From a virus, in the IMG/VR virus record IMGVR_UViG_3300044630_005970, positions 1 to 30,278 of that record: a stretch of 30,278 nucleotides of DNA; one strand, given 5' to 3'. The notes under the pieces are model-generated. The model had not been told where the DNA came from and searched no databases. It worked only from the letters and a program-made list of their open reading frames with translations. Positions 14,478 to 23,288 of the stretch are shown in pieces. Position 1 is the stretch's first letter; the number at the start of each line of letters is the position of its first letter. A program made the translations under genes and the position numbers.

Positions 14478-16932
14478 TCTTGGCTCACTTGTCGTAAAGC
14501 TTTCGGCGGAAACCTCTGAGTTTCGTGCCGATCTAGGGCGGACGGCGCGACTTTTAGATCGACATGCCAATGACATGAAGACCTCGCTGCAGCAGGTCTC
14601 ATCCATTGCCAGGACAACCTTTGCGGTAGCGATAGGTGCGACCTCTGTTGCCGCCTTGAGAGACTTTGTTAGTCAGACCATCGAGGCCGCTGCGGCTCTT
14701 CAGGGTCTTTCAGAGCAGACAGGCGCAAGTGCTGCGGCCCTTTCAGGCTTTGCACCCGTGGCCACTATTTCAGGCACGGCCATGGAGGCAATTGGCGGCA
14801 ATCTCGCCAAACTCTCCAAAGGCTTGGCAGGTGTTGATGATGAGACTGCTGGGGCAACGAAGGCGCTGCAGTTTTTAGGTATTCGCGCAAAAGAAGCCAG
14901 TGGAACTTTGCGTGATCCTGCAGAGGTCATGAATGATGTCGCGCTCAAATTGGCGGAGTTTGAGGACGGTGCTGGAAAAACCGCAATTGCAATGGAGCTC
15001 TTTGGAAAGTCGGGGGCCACCATGCTCCCGTTCCTTAAAGATTTGGCTGAAAACCAAGACCTAAACATTCGCTTAACGGCTAAGCAAATTGAGGAGGCAG
15101 ACAACGCCTCCAAGGCAATGGGCCGCATGAGAGCAGAGTCGAATTTCGTTGCTCAGACTTTGGTGACGGCGGCAATTCCTTCAATGTCCGTTTTGACACA
15201 AGAACTCAAGCGTGTTTTTCTGGGAACAGATAACGCAGTAGAGGGAATTCAGCGCATGCGCGCTGAAGGTACGCTGACCAACTGGGCAGAGAAAACGGCC
15301 TATGCGATTGCCGTCGTTATTGATGCACTTCGAGGTATTGGCCACACAATAAAATCGGTCATCGGCAGCTTTTCTGCTGTTTGGGCCGATATTGAATTGG
15401 CGGGAACATTCTTGGCGGGGGGGAAAGGGCTTAATCCTTTTTCAGATGAAAACCGTTCTCGCTTGCAGGCCGCGCTTGAAAAGCGAAATGCCATCGTGGC
15501 GCAGTCCAACCAGAACTACGTTGAGCTCTGGGATATGCCGCTTTTGGCGGATGCGGTAACTAAACGATTTGACGAGATCCGTAAAGGTACGGAGGCTTCC
15601 AACGCAGCCACTCAGGCAGCCGCTCCCAGAAAGCAGTTGAATTACAGCACTGCGACTGGCGCTGTTTCGGCCAATGCAATGGCCGGAATAGACAGCGAGA
15701 TTAAGCGTCTTCAGGGGCAGGTGGATGTCGAAAGTGCCATCCTCAAGGACAGGCAAAGAATCATCGACCTCTACGAAAGTCAGGGCTACCTGAGCTTTAA
15801 AGATGCAAGTGAGGCGCGCTTGGCTGCGCAAGAGGACTTCACGGAAAAGCTTCGTGCACTGTCTGCAGATGAAGAGACGATCTTGCGCAGAGGCCTAGAG
15901 ACAGTCGCTAAGACCACCCAAGACAAACTTAAGCTTCAGGATCGTCTGGCTGAAATCACTTTAAAACGGCAAAGACTAGAGCGTGAAGCTCAACAGTCGA
16001 ATTTGGAGCGCCAGATTCGGTTGCCTGGCGAGTCGATGAAGGATCTGCAAGAGCAAGCAGCCCGAGGGCTTGGGGAGCTTCGTGCGGTTGAAGAGCAAAT
16101 CAAAACTTTGCGTGAAACGGGCGCTATCAGTGAACTGAAATCATTGCAGCAACTGGCAACGGCACGCCAAGAAAGTGGTCTTCAATTGTCAGCGCTTGCA
16201 AGGCAAGCACGTGAATTGGCTGAGGCAGCGCCTGGTAACGAAAAGCTAGCAGATGCCCTCAGAAAAATCGAGGAAGCGGCTCGACAGGCAGCTGATGGCG
16301 CATCTCTTTTGACTTTACGTGTCAAGGAACTGTCTGATCCGGAAGCTGGCTTTGCCAAGGGCCTGCGCTCTGTTGCCGAAGAGGCCGAGCAGGTTGGCAA
16401 GCAAATGGAGTCAGCCACCACCCGAGCATTTAACGGGATGACCGATGCTTTGGTGAACTTTGTGATGACCGGCAAGCTTGATTTCAGAACCTTGGCAAAC
16501 TCCATCATTTCTGACTTGATCAGGATTCAGATTCAGAGGGCCATCACACTGCCCCTGGCCAACGCCATGGCCGGGTTTTTTGGTTTTGCCAGCGGTGGTG
16601 TCATGACCTCTGCAGGTCCAACTGCACTGCGCAGTTATGCCAGCGGGGGTATTGCCAACTCACCTCAGTTAGCCCTTTTTGGTGAAGGCTCTCGCCCAGA
16701 AGCCTATGTACCGCTGCCTGATGGTCGTTCAATTCCCGTAACCATGAGTGGGGCTGGGGGCGGTGGGGATGTCTTCAACATTTCCGTCAGTTTGACTGAC
16801 TCAGGTGCATCTAGCCGTGGTGATGACCCAGGTGGGCGCGATTTAGGCCGCGCTATAGCAAGTGCAGTGCGGCAAGAACTCCTTGCGCAAAAACGTGCCG
16901 GTGGCCTGCTTGACGGTCGCAGGGGGGCGTAA
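14470..16932 (+). CDS. Tail tape measure protein
   Basis: An 820-residue protein starting at ATG 14470 inside the end of the T frame. It has a tail length similar to lambda gpH (853 residues), so a tail of comparable length is expected. Features are an N-terminal LVVKLSAETSEFRADLGR, hydrophobic stretches near residues 51-67 and 275-310, a long charged coiled-coil region (about 407-607), a membrane-active segment near 690-712 (AITLPLANAMAGFFGF) and a C-terminal glycine-rich lambda-H-like block (ASGGVM...YASGGIAN...LFGEGSRPEAYVPL). It sets tail length and is ejected ahead of the DNA. Confidence 0.92.
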   Translation: MADLGSLVVKLSAETSEFRADLGRTARLLDRHANDMKTSLQQVSSIARTTFAVAIGATSVAALRDFVSQTIEAAAALQGLSEQTGASAAALSGFAPVATISGTAMEAIGGNLAKLSKGLAGVDDETAGATKALQFLGIRAKEASGTLRDPAEVMNDVALKLAEFEDGAGKTAIAMELFGKSGATMLPFLKDLAENQDLNIRLTAKQIEEADNASKAMGRMRAESNFVAQTLVTAAIPSMSVLTQELKRVFLGTDNAVEGIQRMRAEGTLTNWAEKTAYAIAVVIDALRGIGHTIKSVIGSFSAVWADIELAGTFLAGGKGLNPFSDENRSRLQAALEKRNAIVAQSNQNYVELWDMPLLADAVTKRFDEIRKGTEASNAATQAAAPRKQLNYSTATGAVSANAMAGIDSEIKRLQGQVDVESAILKDRQRIIDLYESQGYLSFKDASEARLAAQEDFTEKLRALSADEETILRRGLETVAKTTQDKLKLQDRLAEITLKRQRLEREAQQSNLERQIRLPGESMKDLQEQAARGLGELRAVEEQIKTLRETGAISELKSLQQLATARQESGLQLSALARQARELAEAAPGNEKLADALRKIEEAARQAADGASLLTLRVKELSDPEAGFAKGLRSVAEEAEQVGKQMESATTRAFNGMTDALVNFVMTGKLDFRTLANSIISDLIRIQIQRAITLPLANAMAGFFGFASGGVMTSAGPTALRSYASGGIANSPQLALFGEGSRPEAYVPLPDGRSIPVTMSGAGGGGDVFNISVSLTDSGASSRGDDPGGRDLGRAIASAVRQELLAQKRAGGLLDGRRGA

Positions 16933-17271
16933 ATGGCCACATTTACTTGGACTCCTTCTGTTGGTGCCAATTTGTCAATGCGTCCCACAGTGCGCCGTGT
17001 CTCCTTTGGTGATGGCTATGAACAGCGCTTGGGATTCGGAATCAATACACAGCCACAGGTGTGGTCGCTGGAGTTTCGCGGACGCACCAGTAGTGATGCC
17101 GTAGCAATCGACAACTTTCTTCGGGCTCGTGGTGCAGTCCAGGCCTTTGATTGGACGCCTCCAGGTGGATTGCCTGCCAAGTTTGTTTGTGATGAATGGA
17201 GTCGTTCCGTGGACGAGCCAAATATTGAATCTGTCCGAGCAACTTTTAAGCAGGTATTTGATCTCTCATGA
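16933..17271 (+). CDS. Minor tail protein M-like
   Basis: A 112-residue protein directly after the tape measure stop. The sequence FTWTPSVGANLSMRPTVRRVSFGDGYEQRLGFGIN...FDWTPPGG matches the phage minor tail family of lambda gpM (Phage_min_tail). It forms part of the distal tail or hub below the tube. It overlaps the L-like gene by ATGA. Confidence 0.88.
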   Translation: MATFTWTPSVGANLSMRPTVRRVSFGDGYEQRLGFGINTQPQVWSLEFRGRTSSDAVAIDNFLRARGAVQAFDWTPPGGLPAKFVCDEWSRSVDEPNIESVRATFKQVFDLS

Positions 17272-17972
17272 CTGCTGTCGCCATCTCTTCGGAAATCCAG
17301 AAGCTCGCACCCAGTAGTGTCATTGAGCTGTTCGTTTTGGATCTGGCGATCTTTGGACAGGGGCCAGTGCGCTTTCATGCAGGTACAAATGCGTTGCAGC
17401 AGCGCGTGGTCTGGCAGGGGAACGCCTACGAAGCATTTCCAATTGAGGTCGAGGGGTTCGAGTTCAACGGCAATGGCCAGGTGCCAAGGCCGCGTCTGCG
17501 CGTGGCAAACGTCACTGGAGCCATTACGGCGCTTGTACTGACCTATCAGGACTTGGTGGGTGCCAAGATCACACGCAAGCGAACGCTTGCCAAATACCTT
17601 GACGCAGTTAATTTTTCCGGTGGATCAAACCCAACTGCTGACCCTTTGGCGGAGTTTGCCGATGACATTTATTACGTGGATCGAAAGTCGCGTGAGACTA
17701 GAGATGTTGTTGAGTTCGAACTCGCGGCTTCATTTGATCTTGAGGGCGTAACTTTGCCGCGCAGGCAGATCGTTCAAAACGTATGTCCCTGGCGTTACCG
17801 GGGATCTGAGTGTGGCTACACAGGCTCAAATTATTTCAACGCTAACGATCAGTCGGTAGTTTCAAGCATTCAGGATATCTGTGGCAAGCGATTGGCTTCA
17901 TGCCAAGTGCGGTTTGGACAAAACGCTGAGCTTCCATTCGGCGGTTTCCCCGCAGCTGGGTTGATTCGTTGA
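17268..17972 (+). CDS. Minor tail protein L-like with iron-sulfur type cysteines
   Basis: A 234-residue homologue of lambda gpL, a tail-tip hub protein. The C-terminal domain has four cysteines (C173, C182, C205, C212) in the arrangement VCPWRYRGSECGYTG...DICGKRLASC. In lambda gpL four such cysteines hold a [4Fe-4S] cluster, so the same is expected here. The sequence and order M-L-K-I-J are lambda-like. It overlaps the K-like gene start. Confidence 0.9.
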   Translation: MTAVAISSEIQKLAPSSVIELFVLDLAIFGQGPVRFHAGTNALQQRVVWQGNAYEAFPIEVEGFEFNGNGQVPRPRLRVANVTGAITALVLTYQDLVGAKITRKRTLAKYLDAVNFSGGSNPTADPLAEFADDIYYVDRKSRETRDVVEFELAASFDLEGVTLPRRQIVQNVCPWRYRGSECGYTGSNYFNANDQSVVSSIQDICGKRLASCQVRFGQNAELPFGGFPAAGLIR

Positions 17973-18688
17973 TGCAAAGCGAGAACCAGTCTCTGGCAAT
18001 GGATCACGCCCGCGAGGAGTATCCACGCGAATCTTGTGGCTTGCTTGTGATCCGCCGGGGCCGTGAGGTGTATGTGCCTTGCCGAAACATCGGCGTGGGC
18101 ACCGATCAATTCGTTATTCATCCCGAGGACTTCGCACAAGCTGACTCGAGGGGGCAGATCGTAGGCGTGGTGCACAGCCATCCGGGCTTACCTCCGACAG
18201 CGAGTCAGGCCGATCGCGTTGCTTGTGAAGCCAGTGGTTTGCCTTGGCACATCATCAGTTTTCCCAGTGGTCAATGGGCGCAAATTCAGCCTTCTGGCTA
18301 TGTCGCACCGCTTGTGGGGCGTGAATGGTCTCACGGTGTTCTTGATTGTTACGCGTTACTGCGGGACTGGTTCCAGTCGGAGCGTGGGGTTGTGCTTCCA
18401 AACTTCGTGCGCTTTGATGATTGGTGGAAACGTGGTGAGAACTTGTACATCGACAACTTCGAAAAAGTAGGTTTTACGCAAGTCAAGCCAGAGGAAATCC
18501 AAATGGGCGATTGCATCTTGATGCAGGTTGCTTCGCCTGTTCCCAATCACGCTGCCGTCTATCTCGGGGATGGACTGATCCTGCATCACTTGCAAGGACG
18601 TCTTTCCAGCCGGGATATCTACGGTGGGTACTGGCAAAAAGTTACAACGCACGTCATTCGATATGGTCACAGTCATACTTCTCGGTGA
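17972..18688 (+). CDS. Tail assembly protein K-like: JAMM peptidase plus NlpC/P60
   Basis: A 238-residue two-domain protein. ATG 17972 overlaps the L stop by one base; a TTG one codon earlier is possible. The N-terminal MPN/JAMM domain has E20, HSH (H68, H70) and the SQAD segment (S78, D81), a complete zinc protease motif. The C-terminal NlpC/P60 domain has C126 (LDCYALLRDW) and H193 (PNHAAVYLG), with a nearby H205. In lambda-like phages K processes or inserts the tail tip and may cut peptidoglycan during infection. All key residues look intact. Confidence 0.9.
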   Translation: MQSENQSLAMDHAREEYPRESCGLLVIRRGREVYVPCRNIGVGTDQFVIHPEDFAQADSRGQIVGVVHSHPGLPPTASQADRVACEASGLPWHIISFPSGQWAQIQPSGYVAPLVGREWSHGVLDCYALLRDWFQSERGVVLPNFVRFDDWWKRGENLYIDNFEKVGFTQVKPEEIQMGDCILMQVASPVPNHAAVYLGDGLILHHLQGRLSSRDIYGGYWQKVTTHVIRYGHSHTSR

Positions 18689-19256
18689 ACTCGGACGCAG
18701 CTTTGGGCGCAGGCATACCCTTGCCATTTCATCAGCCGCAGAAGCGATTCGCGCGCTTAGTGCCAACTTTCCTAGCTTTGAGAGGGAGTTGGTTGCCTCC
18801 GGTGAACGCGGGGTTGGCTACCGGGTGCTTGCTGGCCGAGATTCCCTTAATTTGGAGCGATTGCACGAGCCCACCGGCTCCCAGCGCATCACGATTGCGC
18901 CGGTATTGTCTGGCGCTGGCGGAGATGGTTTGGGGCAAATCTTGCTTGGCGCAGCATTGCTTGCCGTCGCATGGTGGAACCCACTTGGCTGGGCTGCATC
19001 GGGTGCATTTCTGTCTCAGGCCACGCTCTATTCGGTGGGCACAGCCATGATTCTTGGCGGTGTTGCGCAGATGATTGCACCCACACCTAAAGCAACTGAA
19101 CCATCTGAGCGTCCAGAAAACAAGCCAAGCTACAGCTTCAACGGTGCAGTCAACACGACGGCACAGGGTCACCCCGTGCCTGTGGGTTATGGTCGATTGA
19201 TTGTGGGCTCGGCTGTGATCAGTGCAGGTATTGATGTCGACGAGATTCCTGCATGA
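18663..19256 (+). CDS. Tail assembly protein I-like
   Basis: A 197-residue protein. ATG 18663 begins the conserved MVTVILLGELGRSFG; the end of the K gene overlaps it by 26 bases. The N-terminal 75 residues look like the beta-grasp fold of lambda gpI. A hydrophobic, glycine- and alanine-rich part follows (about residues 88-137), and the C-terminal PVGYGRLIVGSAVISAGIDVDEI is typical of the family. It helps assemble the J tip. Overlaps J by ATGA. Confidence 0.88.
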   Translation: MVTVILLGELGRSFGRRHTLAISSAAEAIRALSANFPSFERELVASGERGVGYRVLAGRDSLNLERLHEPTGSQRITIAPVLSGAGGDGLGQILLGAALLAVAWWNPLGWAASGAFLSQATLYSVGTAMILGGVAQMIAPTPKATEPSERPENKPSYSFNGAVNTTAQGHPVPVGYGRLIVGSAVISAGIDVDEIPA

Positions 19257-22200
19257 CTGAACTAATCATCGGCGCAGGAGGTGGTGGCAAAGGGGGCGGA
19301 GGTGCTAGCGCACGCGTAGCCCAAGAAGCGCCTGACAGCTTACGCTCCAAAGCCTATGCACGGGTTGTTGATCTCATTTCCGAGGGAGAGATTGAGGGCT
19401 TGGTCGATGGGCTCCAATCGGTATATCTGGACGACACGCCCATACAGAACGCCGACGGTACAACCAATTTTTCTGGCGTAACGCTTGAGACCAGAGATGG
19501 CACACAACAGCAAAGCTATGTACCTGGGTTCTCTTCTGTCGAAAACGAGGTACCCGTTGGCGTTGAGATCAAGGCGAGCCAGCCTGTGGTTCGCTCCATC
19601 ACTGATCCTGATGTAGACGCAGTCAGGATTAAGGTGAGCGTTGGGCAACTGACCAACCAAGACACGACCAATGGAGATCTGAACGGAAGCGCTGTATCGT
19701 TTTCCATCGATCGGCAGGTCAGCGGCGGCGGGTTTGTCGAAGTAATAAACGACACGATCTCAGGTAAGACCACGACCAAGTACCAGCGCAGTTACTACGT
19801 GCCGCTAACCGGTAACGGCCCGTGGGAAATTCGTGTTCGGCGTGTCACGGCGGATTCAACCTCCAGCGCCATCCAGAACAAGACCTACCTTGACTCCTAC
19901 ACCGAAGTTGTTGAGAGCAAGCTGCGCTATCCCAACAGCGCCTTGGTTGCGTTGAGGGTAGATGCTTCGCAGTTTTCGGCCATCCCTCGGCGCAGCTACG
20001 ACATGAAACTGCTGCGTGTCCGTGTGCCGGTGAACTATGACCCTGGTACACGAACCTACAGTGGCGTGTGGAACGGAAACTTCAAAATCGCATGGACAGA
20101 CAACCCTGCGTGGTGTTTTTATGACCTGGTCACCAGTACCCGGTACGGCTTGGGTGGATACATCCCTGAGTCACAGGTCGACAAATGGGCGCTTTACCGA
20201 GTAGCGCAGTACTGTGACCAGTTGGTTCCTAACGGGCTTGGGGGCTTTGAGCCACGCTTTACCTGTAACTTGTATCTTCAGACGCGCGAGCAGGCTTACA
20301 AGGTTGTTCAGGACATGGCCTCGATTTTTCGAGGCATGGTGTATTGGTCGGGTGGAGCAATCACTGTCACGCAGGACGCACCCAGTGATGCGGTTTACCA
20401 GTTCGCCCCCGGCAACGTGGTGGACGGAGAGTTTGCCTACCAAGGGTCTTCAGCTAAAGCTCGTCACACCGTGGCGCTCGTGACCTGGAATGATCCAGAT
20501 GATTTCTACCGTCAGAAGGTTGAATATGTCGAAGATGCCGCAGGTATCGCCCGTTATGGGATTGTGCAAAGCGATGTAGTTGCACTCGGTTGCACTGCTC
20601 GAGGTCAAGCCCACCGGGTGGGCAAGTGGCTTTTGTTCTCCGAGCAATCTGAGTCAGAAATTGTCACTTTCCGAACGGGCCTTGAAGGTGCAGTGGTGCG
20701 TCCAGGCGACATCATCAAGGTCGCTGATCCTGTTCGCGGCGGTATGCGCTTGGGTGGTCGGATCGCCGCTGCAACGGCTAGCACGGTCACGCTCGACCAA
20801 GAGTTGCCAGCTGATTTACCTTGGCGACTCGCGGTCGTTTTGCCGAATGGAACTGTCGAGGAGCGACTGGTGGGGCCTGTATCCGGTCGCACTCTGACAG
20901 TGACGATACCGTTCAGCTCGGTCCCCCAAGTTGATGCAATTTGGATGTTGGCATCCTCAATCATTGAGCCGCAGCTTTTTAGGGTGGTGTCTGTCGCTGA
21001 GCGCGATCCGGGTGTCCATGAAGTTACGGCACTGGCGCACAACCCCAGCAAATACGCAGCGATTGAAGAAGGTCTGGCACTTCAGCCACGCTCGATTACT
21101 GTTCTTTCGGACATTCCTCCACCGCCTACGGGGTTGGCAATGCAAGAGAGTCTTTATAGGGTGAAAGACCAGGCTCAAGTCTTGGTTCAGGTCTCATGGA
21201 CCGAGGTTCAAACTGCCATTGCCTACCGCCTGTCTTATCGGGTCGCAGGCGGAAACTTCGTAAGCCTGCCACTGACCAGCGCAAACTACGCTGAAATTCG
21301 TGACGCTCAAGAGGGGCAGTACGAGTTCAGTCTGAGAGCCATTGGCATCACCCGTAAGGAGAGCATTCCCGCAACCCTCAGCGGGGTAGTGCTGGGTAAG
21401 ACGTTGCCGCCATCGGACGTCACTGGATTTACGGTCCAGCGCAGAGTTTCAGACTTGATGATTGCCTGGGATGAACTGCAAGATGCTGACCTCTCAGGAT
21501 ACGAGGTGCGCGTGGGGGCAGGTTGGGATGACGCTCAACTTGTGGCCAAGACGTCAGGTACTCAGATGTTGCATGATCAAAGTGCAGCAGGTCAGTACCC
21601 GTATCACATTCGTGCGATTGATACCTCTGGAAATTACAGCGCACACGTCACAACCTTTGTTCTGAATTTACTTGCTCCGAGTACGGTTCGGCAGTTCGAT
21701 GTTGTGCAATCGGCCAATCGTTTGGAATTTCGCTGGCAACCTAACCCTGAGCCAGAGGTGGTGGGCTATGAGTTACGCGAAGGGGCGGCTTGGGACGCTT
21801 CGCTATTTGTTGCCGAGGTCAAATCCACCAGCTACACGCTGCCTTCCGGTTTTGATGGCGAACGTAAGTTTTGGATCAAAGCAATTGCGTCACCTGGGAT
21901 TTACAGCGACACGCCGACCTTTGTCTCGACGGTGGTGACCCAACCTCAAAACGCAAATCTGATCCTCGCACGCGATGAGCAGGCTTTAGGGTTCCCTGGT
22001 ACCAAGCACTTCGCATCGGTCGTCTCGGTCAATGGCCGCAATGTGCTGCGCATGAGCACAGGTGCTCAGACGGCTGAGTATCTGTTTGAGTTGGACTTGG
22101 TCTCACCCATCCGTGCTCAGAACACGCTGCTCAACAGTTTGGGTGCATCGGTTGATGACCGTACAACATGGCTGGAGGCGAACTTTCCTTGGGCAAGTGA

Positions 22201-22756
22201 TGCTGCCAAACGCCAATGGGCATATGACGGTGCAATTGCCAACGTGGATGCGCGGTTTCAAATTGCGCGTGAAGATGCGCTGCAAGCCGGAGAAATTTAC
22301 GGCTGGCGACTTAATGGCTCCACTGGCGGTCTTGGTAACCCGTTGCTAAGCCAAGCAGCAAGCGTGAGTTACGCCGCAGGTCGATATGGCGACGGGCTGA
22401 TGGTCAAGGACACGACCCGAGTCGCTTGGAGTGTGAGCATTCCAGACGTCTTTCACACGTCATTCTGGTTTTCGCCATCTGAGATTACAACTTGTGTCAT
22501 CTGGGCAGCGACAGGCTCATCGGGGCAACTGCTCGTGGGATATGACGCTTCAAATGCCTCCTTTTTCTTGGAGGACCATCTCGCAAGGCGAGTGAGTGTT
22601 GCGTTCTCTGTATCCATTACGGACAGGATTTGTCTCGGTGTTTGTCAAACGGCCAGCGAGCGCCGACTCTTTGCAGGACGAATGGGTGGTGATGTCGATT
22701 CGGCGAGCGCTGCAATAGCGCCGGTCGGCACCTTTACAAGCCTGCGTTTGTACTAG
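19253..22756 (+). CDS. Tail tip attachment protein J-like with FN3 modules and LamG-like C-terminus
   Basis: A 1167-residue host-specificity protein. Residues 1-620 follow the lambda gpJ hub pattern (SLRSKAYARVVDLISEGEIEGLVDG, VEIKASQPVVRSI, DPGTRTYSGVWNGNFKIAWTDNPAWCFYDLVTSTRYGLG). Three fibronectin type III-like modules follow at about 622-719, 720-803 and 804-900. The final part, about 1013-1167, has the jelly-roll look of LamG/concanavalin-like domains (WRLNGSTGG...YGDGLMVKDTTRVAWSVSIPDVFHTSFWF). The C-terminal domain differs from lambda J and probably contacts the receptor. A terminator follows within 70 bases. Confidence 0.92.
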   Translation: MTELIIGAGGGGKGGGGASARVAQEAPDSLRSKAYARVVDLISEGEIEGLVDGLQSVYLDDTPIQNADGTTNFSGVTLETRDGTQQQSYVPGFSSVENEVPVGVEIKASQPVVRSITDPDVDAVRIKVSVGQLTNQDTTNGDLNGSAVSFSIDRQVSGGGFVEVINDTISGKTTTKYQRSYYVPLTGNGPWEIRVRRVTADSTSSAIQNKTYLDSYTEVVESKLRYPNSALVALRVDASQFSAIPRRSYDMKLLRVRVPVNYDPGTRTYSGVWNGNFKIAWTDNPAWCFYDLVTSTRYGLGGYIPESQVDKWALYRVAQYCDQLVPNGLGGFEPRFTCNLYLQTREQAYKVVQDMASIFRGMVYWSGGAITVTQDAPSDAVYQFAPGNVVDGEFAYQGSSAKARHTVALVTWNDPDDFYRQKVEYVEDAAGIARYGIVQSDVVALGCTARGQAHRVGKWLLFSEQSESEIVTFRTGLEGAVVRPGDIIKVADPVRGGMRLGGRIAAATASTVTLDQELPADLPWRLAVVLPNGTVEERLVGPVSGRTLTVTIPFSSVPQVDAIWMLASSIIEPQLFRVVSVAERDPGVHEVTALAHNPSKYAAIEEGLALQPRSITVLSDIPPPPTGLAMQESLYRVKDQAQVLVQVSWTEVQTAIAYRLSYRVAGGNFVSLPLTSANYAEIRDAQEGQYEFSLRAIGITRKESIPATLSGVVLGKTLPPSDVTGFTVQRRVSDLMIAWDELQDADLSGYEVRVGAGWDDAQLVAKTSGTQMLHDQSAAGQYPYHIRAIDTSGNYSAHVTTFVLNLLAPSTVRQFDVVQSANRLEFRWQPNPEPEVVGYELREGAAWDASLFVAEVKSTSYTLPSGFDGERKFWIKAIASPGIYSDTPTFVSTVVTQPQNANLILARDEQALGFPGTKHFASVVSVNGRNVLRMSTGAQTAEYLFELDLVSPIRAQNTLLNSLGASVDDRTTWLEANFPWASDAAKRQWAYDGAIANVDARFQIAREDALQAGEIYGWRLNGSTGGLGNPLLSQAASVSYAAGRYGDGLMVKDTTRVAWSVSIPDVFHTSFWFSPSEITTCVIWAATGSSGQLLVGYDASNASFFLEDHLARRVSVAFSVSITDRICLGVCQTASERRLFAGRMGGDVDSASAAIAPVGTFTSLRLY

Positions 22757-22788
22757 ATCTAGCTCAACAAAATTTCACCCAACCGTGG

Positions 22789-22822
22789 CGCTGCTCTCGC
22801 AAGAGGCGGCGTCATTTTTTTT
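22789..22822 (+). terminator. Intrinsic terminator after the J-like gene
   Basis: CGCTGC-T-CTC (22789-22798) pairs with GAG-GCGGCG (22803-22811) around a GCAA tetraloop, with one bulge and a G-T pair, followed by TCA and eight T (22815-22822). It separates the core tail operon from the fibre block. Confidence 0.7.
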
Positions 22823-22836
22823 AAATGAGGACTTTT

Positions 22837-23283
22837 ATGATCCAAGAATCTATGCAGCTTTATGGCGCGATGACTCTCATCGTGCACCGTTCTAACGGCG
22901 AGGTTGAAACTGTTCACAAGGACAACATCATCGTCAACGTGGGCTTCGACTTTATTGCCGATGCCATTGGAAAGTCTGTCAGTCGTCCTAACGTGATGGG
23001 CTTTATTGCCCTTGGCACAGGGACTACCGCAGCCGCAGCAACACAGTCGGCGCTGGTGACAGAACTCGATCGCAACGCTGCGACCTACGCCCATACTGCT
23101 GGCACCAAAACATTTACTTTCACAGCTGATTTCCTGGCTGGTGATGGGACCGGTGCAATCACAGAGGCAGGGGTATTCAACGCAGCGTCAGCTGGCATCA
23201 TGTTTGACCGAGTGGTGTTCCCTGTGGTCAATAAAGGTGCTGATGACAGCCTGACCGCCGTTTTCACCTTCACGATGAGCTGA
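22837..23283 (+). CDS. Small tail tip/fibre-associated protein
   Basis: A 148-residue protein. ATG 22837 is chosen over ATG 22825 because GAGGA lies directly before it, with the upstream ATG forming part of that element. The sequence (YGAMTLIVHRSNGEVETVHKDNIIVNVGFDFIADAI...FIALGTGTTAAAATQSALVTELDR...DGTGAITEAGVFNA...DRVVFPVVNKGADDSL) matches proteins found beside fibre genes in many siphophages. They are all-beta and are thought to be structural parts of the tail tip, but the exact role is unknown. First gene of the fibre block. Confidence 0.65.
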   Translation: MIQESMQLYGAMTLIVHRSNGEVETVHKDNIIVNVGFDFIADAIGKSVSRPNVMGFIALGTGTTAAAATQSALVTELDRNAATYAHTAGTKTFTFTADFLAGDGTGAITEAGVFNAASAGIMFDRVVFPVVNKGADDSLTAVFTFTMS

Positions 23284-23288
23284 TCGTC